Source of the DNA: Cercis canadensis
Lineage: Eukaryota; Streptophyta; Magnoliopsida; Fabales; Fabaceae
DNA length: 64,000 bases
NCBI GenBank assembly: GCA_003255065.1
Contig: QAOA01000562.1
Coordinates: 599,232-663,231, forward strand
Direction: 5' to 3'
The position numbers and the translations under genes were made by a program. Every line of letters starts with the position of its first letter. The stretch's first letter is position 1. Below the pieces are notes generated by a model. It saw only the letters and a program-made list of their open reading frames with translations. It had not been told where the DNA came from and did not search any database. Shown here piece by piece: positions 1-12,915 of this stretch.

Positions 1-1338
1 CAATCAAGTAAATGCCAGGAAAACAAATAAATAAAAATAATAATGATAATAACCAACAAAAAAAAACGAAAAGTGATTTTCGATCAGCTTCTGCATATGT
101 TATATCAGATACAAAATAACAAGAGAGGATCATTCATAGAATATGGTGAAATTTCATCAAAAAAAATTTTAGAAACTCATCTAATTTCGATTGCTGAAGT
201 TGGAAAGTTTAATTCTTTGTATATATGCAACAAAAACAGGAGGGGAAAAGATTGAGATTGAAGAGATGCCTACTAACCAGTGCAGATTCAATTACTGGGG
301 AGCGAAGCAATTCGAATTTGTACGTAAAGGGTGTAAAATATGAACCAGAGTATTTTTCTTTTTGGCCTTAAAAAAAGGAAAAACAAAAAGAAAGTTTGGT
401 TTGGCGTGAGATTTGCATGACAAAGGTTCAAGGCCTTCCCACAATAACCGTTCTCATGGGGGTTTGGCAAATCAGAAATTGACACCTAACAATTCGGTCG
501 CCTTTGAATCTGACACTAATGGCAGGTTCAATGCTTCATGCAACCAATGTGATTTAATTCATTTTTTTTTCCATTACAAGAAACGAACCATGCGTTTAAT
601 CTCTGTATTAATTTTTTTTTGGTGAGATATTCTCCGTATTATTTAATACTCGAGGCTTGACATGTAAAATGCGTGCCTCTCACTTCTCTTCTTTTTTCTA
701 TCTAAATTACTATTTAAGAAATCCCCTTTAATATCTTAAAGAGAAATTACTATTTACACGTAAAAATGGCTACAAAAAGATCATTGCATTTTTTATACAA
801 CGCCATTGAGAAGTTAGTTATATCATACTGCATGACAACTTAAAGATCCACTTCTGTTCAATACAAATAAAACTTGAATAATCGTTGTTTAATCATACCA
901 CCATGAAAACAAAGATGAAATTCGGAGTTCAAATTTTAATTTTGATTAAATAATGCATAATGAAAATTCATACTGTGATGATCCTCTGGTCTGGAGAGGT
1001 TTTATTACCATAGATTGATTCTAATTCTCAGTAACTTAAACGTGAGATTTGTATTATAAACCCTGCATCCCTGCTAAATGCTAACTTAACTAAGCACAGG
1101 AAAATTAAGTCTAGGATAATTAACATCTCTTTGCTTTCATTTTAGTATTTGACATTTACAGCAAATTTTGATATTTAGCTGTCTAATACAGAAAAGGCTA
1201 CATGTTGGAACAAAGCTAAATCTCAAATCCTATGGAGGAACTGCGGATTAACAACTAAATCATGCTAAAGGTCAAAAACGAGGGAAGAAGGGGCGACAGA
1301 GAAGGAAATATACAAATCTCAAAAGTAGTCAGTGAGTT
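1..1338. other. Intergenic, AT-rich; 3' flank of the GRAS gene
   Basis: No gene is supported here. Short open frames of 65-70 codons lack recognisable domains or splice-linked partners. The part next to 1339 should contain the 3' UTR and polyadenylation region of the minus-strand GRAS gene. Confidence 0.6.
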
Positions 1339-2982
1339 TCACCTCCACGCGGAAGAGGTGGACATAGCTCTGCTTCTCCAGCCAAGATATAGCGCACCAT
1401 CCCTCGGTTTAATCCAATAATTTTCATGATACTCTTTCGATAATAGATCACTGACTGCGGCCGCCACTGAGGAACTCAATGGGCATGGTGTGAATCCGGC
1501 CATGGTAAATCTTAACCTCCACTTCCCTAAAAGTTCATGTCTTTCCACCCTGTCAGCCCCCTCACATGCTATCATGTTGACAATGTCCCGAGCTACACAA
1601 TGCTGCTCTGCACTAATCCGTTGCTTATCATCTCTGAGGCGGGCAACATCTATCGATTCAAACATGGCGGCATAATAATCCAAGGTCTCAACAAATCTGT
1701 TGAAAAAGGGAGAAGTGTTGGTATTGGATTCTTGCTCGACAAGGGTCACAACCTTGGGAGACAAGCTCTTGACCAATCTCAACAGCCTGTCTCTATGATT
1801 CTCTGTGCTCACACTTTCATCTGGCATGTGGTGCAAAATATAAGGAAAATTCACAGCCAGGGCTTCCCCAGGTTGAACTCCTAGAGTTTCTCGTTGAACC
1901 TCACAACCAGACATGGCTGCACTATGAAACTCAAATCGTACACCAAGTGAATTGGCATATTCTGACAAACGTTGTCCTACAATGTGAAGTCCTCCACCGC
2001 GAGCATGAAATGACTGCGAATCATCAACACCAGTGACCCGAATGAATGGAGGCCCACCAGGGCGACGTGCAAGAACATGCATAAGCAACATCCACTGAGT
2101 GCCCTGAGCAATTTGGAAGTCAATGATATGAATGCTGGATTCATTTTCCATTGCTTCTGCAATGACAACATTAGCAGATGTGTAAGCAAACTTCCAATAT
2201 GGGCAAATCTGATATAGGACGCTCATGTAACTCATCAGTTCTTTGCTTGTTGGCTGTTCACACTTCAAGGCTTTGTAGATCATACTCCCTGATGATTCCA
2301 ACTTCGCTCTAAGCCCTTCCAACAAGTAAGCGCCCAACCTCTGGATTGGCTCTCCAGAAACTGATACCATCTTTACCAATATTTTATCCATCCAGCCTAT
2401 TGCTCTTGGAATATCACCTTCAGACATGGCTTGTGCACAAGTAATGAGAACGTCTTTCAAGTTTAACTTTGGAATCATTTCTGCAACCTGATCCCAATTC
2501 CATCCAGCCATTGGAGAAGTTTGGTAGCCACCCTTGAAGCTGCAGTAACAACTGTCAACAATATCTGATTCAGGCCCCAACAATGAAATCTCCAGCTCTC
2601 TAAGTTTGTGCTTCAATTCATTGCCATCATCAGCACTAGAGGACCCGCTTATTGGTGAACCGTAGGTGTTGTCAGAGAACTGGTGCTGATCCGACAAGCA
2701 TGAACCTTGTGGAGAAAAGGGACTCCTATTAGATGATACACTGGCACCGGAAGGGGAATCACAAACTATGAGAGCAGAGGTTGCTGGGGATGATTCCAGG
2801 GTAAAGTATTGCTCCTTGTCGGTTTCAAAAGAAACAGTGGTTCCCTGGCTGCTGCTATCATGGATATCATGGCTCAAATTGCTATGATAGATTTGGTAAT
2901 GAGATACATGGTAGGGATCAATATCTTGCATAGGCTGGTGGTACAAATGAACACCATTTGGGTGTTTCTGAGACGTTTGCAT
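1339..2982 (-). CDS. GRAS-family transcription regulator, PAT1/SCL branch
   Basis: Single coding exon of 547 residues. The first ~165 residues are a variable Ser/His/Gln-rich region. The GRAS domain fills the rest: the LNLKDVLITCAQAMSEGD start of leucine-rich region I, the VHIID-type motif as IHIIDFQIAQGTQW (about 284-297), a VNFPYILHHMPDE stretch, PFFNRFVETLDYY in the PFYRE region, and the C-terminal SAW motif ending GWRSRAMSTSSAWR. These motifs place it in the PAT1 branch (PAT1, SCL1, SCL5, SCL13, SCL21). Family members are nuclear or cytoplasmic regulators; PAT1 itself acts in phytochrome A signalling, and others in stress and gibberellin responses. The specific role here is not visible. 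The start is fixed because an intron acceptor AG lies directly before the ATG; an upstream UTR exon is inferred at 4418-4545. Confidence 0.93.
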   Translation of the reverse strand: MQTSQKHPNGVHLYHQPMQDIDPYHVSHYQIYHSNLSHDIHDSSSQGTTVSFETDKEQYFTLESSPATSALIVCDSPSGASVSSNRSPFSPQGSCLSDQHQFSDNTYGSPISGSSSADDGNELKHKLRELEISLLGPESDIVDSCYCSFKGGYQTSPMAGWNWDQVAEMIPKLNLKDVLITCAQAMSEGDIPRAIGWMDKILVKMVSVSGEPIQRLGAYLLEGLRAKLESSGSMIYKALKCEQPTSKELMSYMSVLYQICPYWKFAYTSANVVIAEAMENESSIHIIDFQIAQGTQWMLLMHVLARRPGGPPFIRVTGVDDSQSFHARGGGLHIVGQRLSEYANSLGVRFEFHSAAMSGCEVQRETLGVQPGEALAVNFPYILHHMPDESVSTENHRDRLLRLVKSLSPKVVTLVEQESNTNTSPFFNRFVETLDYYAAMFESIDVARLRDDKQRISAEQHCVARDIVNMIACEGADRVERHELLGKWRLRFTMAGFTPCPLSSSVAAAVSDLLSKEYHENYWIKPRDGALYLGWRSRAMSTSSAWR

Positions 2983-4417
2983 CTAAAACACAAATTATTT
3001 ACTGAGGCAAGAGAACGCAATCAGAATAATGAGTAGTCAACCGTTGTAATTGGGAAGGTTTTTTGCAATTTCTCTGGGTCACTTGTTTTGCTAAATGCAG
3101 AAAGCACATTTACCCAGTTTTGCTGAATAGTCAACCACCATTTTGATAAGCTGCTAGATGCAGATGTATAAAAGAACCAAAACCTGCATAACAGGGTGAT
3201 AATTATTAATGCAGCTTGGATGTTGATAAAACAAAGACCCACAAAAAGAAAAAGACAGAATAGCTTAATCGAGCAAGATTTTATACGATAGAGATATATG
3301 CTAGAGAAAAGAAGATTCCAACTACAAAAAATTTATGACAATGTGCAAAGAATTCCAAGATCACTAAGGAGATTCCTGATCAAAAGTTCTTAGGTAAAGA
3401 AATCCATAACAGATTAAGCCTCCATAAATGACCTCCCTAAGATCTTACAATTTTAAGTCAATACCTTCAGAACATTATCTATATCCGAGCAATATTTTCA
3501 ATTTCTACAATTGATAGTTTCTGAAGTAATGAGAGATCAGGAAAGAACTTGAGCTTATTTAATCAAAAGTCGAGACTAAAAAAAGAGTAAAATCAAGGCC
3601 AGATTCTTCGTGTTCTTCAGAAATAACTTCTGCATACATATATTGGCACGTACAATCATTACCGTATCAGAGCCACAAACAATTAAGGAGAAGGACTCTC
3701 TGAAAATTTGATAGCATTATCTCATTAAGGAAAAAAAACGAAAAAATAAAATAAAATGTAAAGACACACGGAAGCCATCATTTGGCCACCAAATTCATAA
3801 TTTTTCAACTTTTTGGGAAAGAGAAAAAGTTTCAGTTTTCCTCAATAAATGAGTTACAACCGTCAAAAAAGAAAAGAAAGACGATTTACTGTTAATCTAG
3901 ATTGACCAGCGATAAAAACAAAAGCACATCAAATCATTACACGGCACTGATGTTCAACGTTCATCGCAAATACCAAGTCTACAACAAGCACATACCACAC
4001 TTTATGTTTCCGAAAACCGGTGTTGGAATAAAAAAAAAGAAAAAACATAGACACACATGAAGTTGTATCAAACTCACCGACAAAGAAAGTAGATTTTCAT
4101 TTCGCACCCCCCAAACCCTACAACTGCTAAAAGATCAAAAGAGTTCGAAAAAAAACACGGAAATTCCACCTTCAGACGCCAAATTAGGCATGAAAATTTA
4201 ACAATTGAAAACAAAAACCGATCTTTTAGCAGATTCTTACACCCACCCATAACCCACAAACCCGTAGCATATCAGATAAGTTCACAGAAGCAATGACCCA
4301 AAAGAATCCTTTTGCCACCCATGATGAAAGATTGATGAAACAACATAAGGCAGTGGCCAGAAACACATCAGGATCAAAAACAAAAGATTTGGGAGTGTCG
4401 GTGAATGGAAGACATAC
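2983..4417 (-). other. 5' UTR intron of the GRAS gene (inferred)
   Basis: On the minus strand a consensus donor (GAG|GTATGT) reads from 4417, and the acceptor TTTTAG ends at 2983, touching the ATG at 2982. The 1.4 kb between has no convincing coding frame. Long 5' UTR introns are common in PAT1-branch GRAS genes. The assignment rests on splice consensus only, not on transcripts. Confidence 0.65.
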
Positions 4418-4545
4418 CTCAGACTCAGAGGGTCCAAGCTCTCAGGCTAAGTTCTGCGGCAAAGATTCCTCGGAAGAGAGTGTTTTCAGAGCTGAAAGTA
4501 GAGAGAGACCTTATCTGTCAGCCGTCACCGGAGTCCTGAAAATAA
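4418..4545 (-). other. 5' UTR exon of the GRAS gene (inferred)
   Basis: Non-coding leader exon inferred from the donor at 4418/4417 and a TATA-like stretch just upstream on the minus strand at about 4571-4580. The outer end is an estimate placed about 30 bp from that TATA-like box. Confidence 0.45.
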
Positions 4546-4570
4546 AATGATGTATCACACTAATCAGTGG

Positions 4571-4580
4571 GCTTTATAAT
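4571..4580 (-). promoter_or_regulatory. TATA-like box of the GRAS gene
   Basis: The minus strand reads ATTATAAAGC here, about 150 bp upstream of the inferred UTR donor. The spacing to the inferred leader exon is suitable for a core promoter. Weak evidence on its own in AT-rich DNA. Confidence 0.35.
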
Positions 4581-7289
4581 TTGATTGATTTTAATAGTTA
4601 TTTACACGCAGGTAACAAATGCCCTTGAAGCAGGATATAATTACATCTTCACCCTAATTGCGATGTGGATGTGTATTACTCGGTTTTAAGGAAGTTTCGT
4701 TCGCAGGAAGTCAGCTACGGAAGCCCGAGTGTACGGTTGATAGAATTAGAATATTTTTGCACCGAGTAAGGTTTTTCTAACGTTGATTTGTTTATATAAA
4801 TTATAATATTGTTAAAATAAAATTGAAATTTTCAATAAATATTTTTTTTTGGGTATTACTTGATGGCGTGGAGCTACGTTGTTTCAATCTATGATAAAAT
4901 TTGTTTGTCTCAATTTGTATGGTATTGGTTTTTGATTTGTCCCTATTCTAGCCCATTTTCCCTTTTAGTTAAAAAGAACAACAATTAACTTAAATAAAAC
5001 TTGCTATAAATTTTTTTTTTTTATTTTTCACTTGTGTCTGGACTTCGTCCGACTAATCCGATTTCGAACCAAGAAGGACGCAGCTGTATACTCAAAGGTT
5101 CAAACTTGAGACCCTTGATTAAGCTATAACACCCCCTTACCAGATGATCTACACGTTTGTTGGTTAAACTTACTATAATATAAGTGAAGACATAAAAAGA
5201 AATTATAAAAACATAATAATTATGAGAAAATCCAAATAAAAACTAATATGTTCACTTTTATTTAGCAACTTCATAATTGTAAGACTTCACATTATTTAGT
5301 GAATTAATGAGTGAGACTTTACTAAAATGTTAGATCATTTCATAGTAATAACATATATTGCCATGGATGATAACCATTTGCTCCAATGCATACGTTTTGA
5401 AATAATATATAAGATTATAAAATTGCTTAACTTAATAATGAAGATTGTAATGTGATATGGTGGGAGTACTTTTGAGTCAAGTCAAAAGGGGAAACATTTG
5501 ATATCATTATCATGCAGTATATATATGTAATTAATTAATGTCTATCGTCCATTACGGAGGCCTTTTTATTATCCAGATGACGATGATTTTGTAGTTGAAG
5601 CTAAAGCCGAATGCTAGAAAACACACAATATGCAAATAGTTTGATGGTTAGTGACAGAAAAGTTTTGTTTCCATTCAACGATAAGTTAATAAACAAGTTC
5701 ATGTGGAAAATATCAACATCGACGGCTTAACTGCTATTGAGCAGAGTCAATTGTATTTTTTTTTTTTTTTTTTATAAAGAAGTGTAATACGTTAAAAAAT
5801 GAGTGGGAAGAAATATATAATAAGAATAAAATTCTTGACATTAATTTTTTAATTTTTATAACTAAAGAAAGTATCACTAAACTAAGAGTTCATTTGGGTA
5901 AACATTTTATTTAACCGCTTTTATAAAAATATTTTATACCGTAAGCTTCTTTTAAATTAAGTTATTTAGTGTTTAGATACATACTTAAAAAATCACTTTT
6001 AAATGTTGGGTTTTAAATGTGAGATATGAAATGTTGGATTTCCATGAAATTTCTAATATTAACAAGGATATAATTGTTTCATAAATTTCAAAAATAGTTT
6101 GCCGGTCATGAAGAAAATAACTTTCGCATGAAACTTTTCTAAAAAGCCTAAAAAAATGACTTCATAAAATAAACTTAAAATAGTTTTTTAGGGGTTAATA
6201 AGTTACTTATATAAGCTGATCCAAATACTATTTTTCTTACTTAAAAACACTTATACTAGTAGAAAAGTTCTAATAAGCTATAAATTATACTATCTAAACA
6301 AGGCCTAAGTTATTGGCAATTGCACTTTGTTCGAACATTTAGCTAATTAGTAGAGTATCGCCTCATGTCCAGTGATAGTTTTTTTTTTTTTTTAATCAAT
6401 AGTATATAGAAATAGAATATCATCGAAGGCATCGATTTGTTTTGGCCTTTTCACAAATAAAATCTAATCCATCATTCTAGAGTGATATGTGCCAATACGT
6501 GTTAATGATTTTTTTTTAACAAAAAAATTTACGATAATGAGAGGTTATCTTATTCTAAAGTTAGGACATTAGAGTGTTAAATCAAAACTAATAAAATGTT
6601 GAATGTTGAATTATACACTGTTTAATAAGTTTAGGTTCTCATTAATTAGCAGAACATGAGATTAGGTCCTTAATTTATATGACAATCTATTTGTACCCAC
6701 TATGAATATATTCATTCAAATTTCTATTTTCAAGGTAAGCTCAAGGTTACAAAATCAATATATAGTGATTGAACATAGTAATTCCCTATATCAGTGACAA
6801 ATTACACCCAAAAAAGATAAGAGTTTGGAACTTTTGGAAATAAATTATATAATGACCAACTTTATCTATAAGTTTAAGCACTTTACCTGCATGTTTAGTT
6901 GTACATGCACCAATCATAACTAGATTGCGAGGATTATACTATTTTTTATTAATGTTAATTTTTCAATGGGCCTTAGAGTTTAGAAGTTCAAATTAAGTAA
7001 AATGTCACTAATGATCATTAAAAAAAATGAAAAAAAATATATCAAAACGAATAGAAAAAATATCCTAAGCTCAAATAATTTTTGTTTAAGTGTTGCGAAA
7101 TAATTTTACCGAATCAGAATTTTATGGAACACAATGGTTAAGTAATAATGATTGCTAAGTTACCTCTCACTACAACCTTCCAATTTTAGTGGGAGGGAGC
7201 ACTATATCCCTTCTCTATGGAGGGATCCATGTATTGATTTTAGTGTTATTGTGAATATCTTAAAAAATTGAATCTCCATGTATATTTTA

Positions 7290-7930
7290 AAATTTTAAAC
7301 ATTTGATAAAATTTAAGTTTAACAAAATCAAAATATTTAATAAAATTTATAAGATTCTATGATACTATATGAGTATATCATACCACTAATATAATAAATA
7401 TACGTAATTTTTTTTTATATTTGATTAGATATAAAATATAAGTTATCTTATTTTTTCAAATAAACTTTAAAGCGGTTAATTTGTATACATGTAATTCAAT
7501 TGACTATTCCTATATGATATGACACATCACATAAATATAAAAAATATCTAAGAAATTTCTTAATATTTTTAATATATTTTTCTACACATTTTTTGTATCA
7601 CTATTGTATATATTTTATAAAAAATTAATTATTTTAGACCATACTAAGTAACTCAATTTTTTAAAATTTTCATAATAACTCTAAAATCAAAATGTGAGTC
7701 TCTCTCAATAAAAAAAAATGTAGTATTATCTCTCATTTTTAATAAAGATAACTTTACAAGCATTTAAATTAAGAAATTTTTTTAGATATTTTTAATATTT
7801 ATGTGATATATCATATTACATAAAAATAACTAATATATAAATAATATATGTATAAATTAATTATTTTTAAAATTTATTTAAAAATAAAATAAAAATATTT
7901 TTATATTTAATAAAATATAAAAATTATGTA
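7290..7930. repeat. AT-rich dispersed repeat (decayed MITE-like)
   Basis: Two similar segments sit here (about 7400-7600 and 7750-7930), sharing the pattern of a 'taatatttatgtgata' stretch followed by 'aataatatatgtataaatt' and 'ttatttaaaaat'. Clearly related segments recur at 8205-8360, 9750-9960 and 34560-34770. No terminal inverted repeats or target duplications could be fixed by eye. Confidence 0.5.
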
Positions 7931-8098
7931 TATTTATTATATCATTATTAATCGTAAGAAGGACAATCTATTGCGTGATACCAAGTGACTGACACGATTC
8001 CGGTCTGAGTCAAAGGGTATTACCGAAATTTTATCAAAGTCCGTGAATTATTTATGTAGTGTTGTCTACTCAAGAAGGTTGACGAATATCACATTCCC

Positions 8099-8205
8099 CG
8101 AAACCTCTCCATTAAACTTGTCAGCAACAAGCATTTTTTTTTTAAGAAGTTTCTACAGNTTAAACTTGTCAGCAACAAGCTTTTTTTTTTTAAGAAGTTT
8201 CTACA
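8099..8205. other. Single-N assembly join with duplicated flanks
   Basis: One N at 8159 is flanked on both sides by nearly the same ~48-bp sequence (starting 'ttaaacttgtcagcaacaag' and ending 'agtttctaca'). This is the signature of two overlapping contig ends placed end to end without merging. The apparent tandem duplication is therefore probably not real. Confidence 0.75.
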
Positions 8206-11200
8206 TATACTTTTAATATTTATGTAGTATGTTATATTATATAAAAATAATTAATAAATAAATAATATGTGTATAAATTAATTATTTTTAAATTTATTTA
8301 AAAAATTAAATAAATTATATTTTATATATAATAATATATAAAAATTATGTATGCTTATCACGTTAGTATAATATAACATATTTACGTAGATCATCTAATC
8401 CTCTTTTTTTAATGCTTGAACCAATAGTAACTGATGATGTTGATAGTCACGTGGCGATAATGGATGTTTCTGGTCCGGACCCGCTTAAAGGGATACGAAT
8501 CGGGTATGAAGGAGAACCACCCGGAAACCTCTTTGTTCCTTCCTCGCATCACTCGGTGGAGTCATTAATTATCACGTGTTCTTTTATTATCATCACATTT
8601 TTGTTTTCTAATGGTTAACAATTATTTTTTATTACTTTTTGTCATATTTGTCCAAAGTTGATAGAAAACCAGACAGCAAGGTAGTGGACTGTGGGAATGC
8701 CGAATACGTGTTGCACGTTGGCGAATATAAACATATATGCAAAAAGCCAAAAACAATAATAGTAGTAATCTTAGTAAAATTAGAAAATTATTTTGACGGT
8801 AAATTCAAAAAAAGAAATGGGCAATAAAAGAAATTTCATATTCATTTTTTTGTTGTTGATTGTTTTAGCAAATTCCAGTCTACCGTCATAGTTGGTCGTA
8901 CTTTTTTGGATTATCTCTTAAAGCAGGCATTACCCACATGGAGATCAGAATGCCAATAATTTTTGGCTTTTTAGAAACCCCTTTTCCTTTTTTTTTTATC
9001 CCAACAAAAATAGACTAATTTTAGAGAAATATTAGTAATGTAGAAAGATATAAATCTTATAAGTGAGTAGGGTAAATATAGTCAATTGGGCTATAAATCA
9101 AATATTTTATTGATATAATAAGAATCTCAAAGTGTTTTATTACACAAAGTTTAAGATGTGTGTACTTCGATAGCATAATCCTTAGAGTATAGATAACTCA
9201 TCCCAAGTTTAATAAATCTAGCTCCATCCAAAGGTTAAAGTTAAGCCCTGATTCTTAGGTTATCAAAAACCAAAAAAACAAAAGTTGAGTGAATATAGCT
9301 AAACTCAAATACCAAATATGCATGTGTAAAATAAGTGTAAATAAATTAAAAAAATATATATCAGTACTCATTCATTTGCAAATAATAATAAAAAGAGAGG
9401 TAATTTTGCTTAGATGTCTTAGTTATTATCAGCTAAGATTCAAAGTTCAAAATGTTATTGTCTTAACATTGTTGAGATTTTAACTACTTTCCCATGAACC
9501 AAAAGCCATAACTTTAATTGCTTCCATTAATTTTTTGTAAGTTAGATAATTAAATTATATAAGATAAGATATGGCATTTGACATTTAGAGCGTTCGTCTC
9601 TATAAATCTAGAGTAGAAGAGCTGGGTTTAGAAAAGAGATAATGACTTCAACTAGAAATCACGAGTAGTCAAGATTTTTACATTGAAAATAACTTTCTAT
9701 GGCCAAATTTCCATTAAATTTAGAGAGATACGTGGTCTAATTGAATAAAAAAATATAGTTTAAAAATTATTTATTAAAATAGAGTATTGTATAAATTTTG
9801 TATACAAATTATGTACGTTTTATTATTTTATTTAAATGACGCGAATAAGATGAGTCACGCTATTTCAAAATAATATGAGTAATATGATATATTTTTTTTA
9901 CATGTCTATTAATAATTTAATTAAAATTATCTTATTTAAATAAATATTTTATAGAATTATATTTTTTTAAATTAAGTTTTATCGAGATCAATGTTGTCAC
10001 CGTCAAAATGTGTGTGTCAAATTAAGTATCATACTTTTTTGGAACTCTAAGATTAAAAGATGGCCTAGTTTTACTAGCATAGGTTAAGAGGCAAGAGGAA
10101 TGTGATAAGAATGTTGATAAGGAAAAAGGATAATATTGGTGCTTTCTGTCTTTTTTATACTTGAAACTTCAAAGGAAGAGCAAACTTGTGACCCACGCCC
10201 ACTTTCTTTATCTTCTAGATTTGAGGGTTCTTATTTTTATTTCCAATAAAATATTTAAAAACACAGAAGACGATAAGCAAATCTGTGTGCTAGCTACAAG
10301 ATTGGGATTTGTTTGGCTGGCACTTGTCGGCAGCATCAAATAATCACTTAAATATTACATTAAGTAAAGGACAAATAAAAAGTATAGTAGCACTATTAAG
10401 TTTTTCAGCTTCTAGAAATTTATCTCCCTATATTTACTAAAATATTCAACACTATATACTTTATTTAATTTCTTCCATCTAAGTTGCTCAAATTAACAAC
10501 ATTAATTATGGCATATGGGGTTTAAATAATTGAAACGTGGCTTGTATGACACGTTCTCGAATTTCATTCATCGTTACACCAACCAAAATGTCTATCACCA
10601 CCTACCAACGTCATTAGCATGGGCCCAAACAACGTCAGCCATAACGTCACATGAGGGAGACCCAATCAACGTAATCGACCCGATAATTAGAAATTTACAG
10701 AGAAAGAAACAAGGATATTTCTATTCTATATCTCTAAGATGCGATATTAGTCGCATTTTAAAATTTTACATATTAAATTTGAGTTATATTATATTAATTT
10801 AGTATGTATAATATAATATTATTTTAATAAAATTTAAATTATATTAATTTAAAAAAATATAAAATAAAAGCACCCATAAAAAGAGAGGTGAAAGAAACAA
10901 GAGAGGCATTATTGATTGTCCCTTGTGCTTTGTAATGTAAAATGATTTGTCCCCATCTTATTCTGGCCATTGCCATGCCAGCCAACTAAACATAAAGAGG
11001 CTGATATTGGGGCCCAGATCTGAAAATTTTAATATTGTCTCAAGTAGCCCAAGTTTGATGTTTGATACACTTTTCCTGTGGACATGCGAGGAATCATCTT
11101 TGATTTACCCTTAAGTCTTTCACCCTAAGAAAAATAATGATAAATGAAAAAGGTTATGAGTTTGAGTTTGTGGCATGACGTCACCTCCCTTTTCCTCCTT

Positions 11201-11943
11201 CCTCGTCCTTTCTTATATTGTTGAAAATCTGCAATATTCTTTCACCAACGTACGGGGAAAATTCTTCCATTGATCCTCAAAGATAGGGCATCTCACCGCC
11301 CTCCTGTTATAAAATGTTTAGTGACAGTAAACAGTGATGGCCACTTGATAAGTCTTTTTCCCTTTCGGGACAGAAAGTTAAAAAAAGCAACCAAGGATAG
11401 TTTCCATGTTATTTTCCATGTCACCCACACGTGTGTACATGTGCATAAAGTTTTGTGAAATTGGCGCTGCCATCCCAAAAAGTTAACAATGAAATGATTA
11501 AAGTAATGTTGGTGATGACGTATCATGCTTGAGTAAAGGAGATCAATTCAAATCCTTGTAGCAAAAAACACAAGGAAATCCCTCAATCATTGGTAAAGTT
11601 AGAATTTTAGATCATTTCCACTACTACTGGTCCATGTATGAACAAGAGCTTGTCGTGGTCAAGCACATAATTTGCTTCATTGCTCATAAGAAAAGGCTTA
11701 ATCTAATTGAAAAATGGACTTCAATTTTGCGAAACTCTGATAACTTCCATAATAAGTAAAACCATGAAGTGAAGATGTTAGCAGGAAGAGCTCAATTCAA
11801 TGAAAGAGGAAATTTAGCTCAACATTCACAAGTACAGGGATCTGACGGAAGACTGATTATTAATAGCCAGCATTATGTGTAAAAGAGTATTTTTGAGAAC
11901 ACACACACCAAAAGAAAAAAAAAAAGAACTTTAAGAGAAATGG

Positions 11944-12341
11944 TCATCTCTTGTACTGAGCTAGGTCATCGTCATTAGGGAAGAAGCCCATGAGTCGACC
12001 CGCAGAGTTCTGGTAAGCATACATAAAGCCACCCATAAGTCCAATCAGACCCCCGGTCACCATTGATGGTCCGCGGATTCCTGGTTTAATCCCTAATAAA
12101 CGAAGAACCATTTACAGTTTCACATAACCAAATACCCAATGTAAATTAATACATTAAACAGAAATGATACGGATTAGGGAGACGTACCGGAGAGGTAGCC
12201 AACGGTGACGGAGACGCCGGTGATGGTAACAAAACGGAGATAATCAAGGGTGTTGAAGTTACCAACCACTTTGGTGAAGGGAGGATTCCGATCTATTATT
12301 GGGTACTCTGGCTTCGTCGACGCTGTTATGTCTGTGTTCAT
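11944..12341 (-). CDS. Mitochondrial complex I small subunit (plant 20.9 kDa type)
   Basis: Two coding exons, 12341-12188 and 12092-11944, joined in frame by a GTACGT donor and a TTATTAG acceptor, give 100 residues starting MNTDITASTKPEYPIIDRN and ending NDDDLAQYKR. The join gives ...GYLSG|IKPGIRGPSMVTGG.... This matches, from memory, the NADH-ubiquinone oxidoreductase 20.9 kDa subunit (At4g16450 type), a short accessory subunit of respiratory complex I in the mitochondrial inner membrane. Hydrophobic segments lie near residues 35-50 and 60-80. Length is close to the usual ~106 residues, with a shorter C-terminal tail. It lies 575 bp beyond the PPR stop codon on the same strand. Confidence 0.85.
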
Positions 12342-12915
12342 CTTTCTTCTCAAATCTCCACAGTAATCACACACACACACACTCTCCGGTCCACTGGTAC
12401 AGAACACTATACTTTCCTCCTAGCTAGGACTGGGGAGTCATAATGGGCCTTTGTTAATGATTTTCCACTAAGGAGCTTGGGCCTTTTAAGATTCAATAAA
12501 GGGTCTAGTTTCACAATTCAAGTACCAAAGACAAAAAAAAAAACCAATCTAACCCAAAAGTTTAATTTTTTAAAAATAATTGTTGAGGTATATGCAACTA
12601 TGATCTATGGTATAGGCTTCTTAAGGTCTAAAGATCAAATATTTAAGCATGATTATATATATTTACATCATCATCTATAACAACACATTCTATCTTTCAA
12701 TCATTTTTACCATTCCTTTCATTTTCACTTTAATTGAGTGATGTGATATCCTTCGTGCTGGCTTCATAGTTAATTCGAACCATCACAACAGTCCTGTGTT
12801 CTTGAATGCTGATAGATGCTGTTCCTTTTGTTTAGTTCTTTTCACCATTGCACCCATAGAGTACCAGCCAATTTGTGAGCATAATTCAACTGTATGGTCT
12901 TTGTCAAATCCAGAA

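Larger units (their letters stand above)
4600..11943. other. Long AT-rich intergenic region with repeats
   Basis: About 7.3 kb without a gene I can support. Open frames at 8412-8618, 8639-8827, 9289-9483, 10161-10343 and 10530-10802 are 60-90 codons with no recognisable domain. The region holds long A/T runs (5758-5775, 6379-6395) and related AT-rich blocks around 7290-7930, 8205-8360 and 9750-9960, which look like decayed MITE-type repeats. Palindromic CACGTG cores occur near 8450 and 8575, TGACGTCA near 11177 and ACACGTGT near 11430, but no gene is attached to them. Confidence 0.6.

Noticed and set aside
1490..1884. Plus-strand frames opposite the GRAS gene
   Set aside because: Antisense shadows of a clear GRAS coding region.
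4293..4550. 85-codon plus-strand frame
   Set aside because: It overlaps the inferred leader exon and intron start of the minus-strand GRAS gene; no domain and no conserved look.
8412..8827. Two small frames with CACGTG motifs nearby
   Set aside because: No domain, low-complexity C termini and no splice partner; the G-boxes may be chance.
10530..10802. 90-codon frame
   Set aside because: Ends in AT-rich sequence, no recognisable domain and no promoter.
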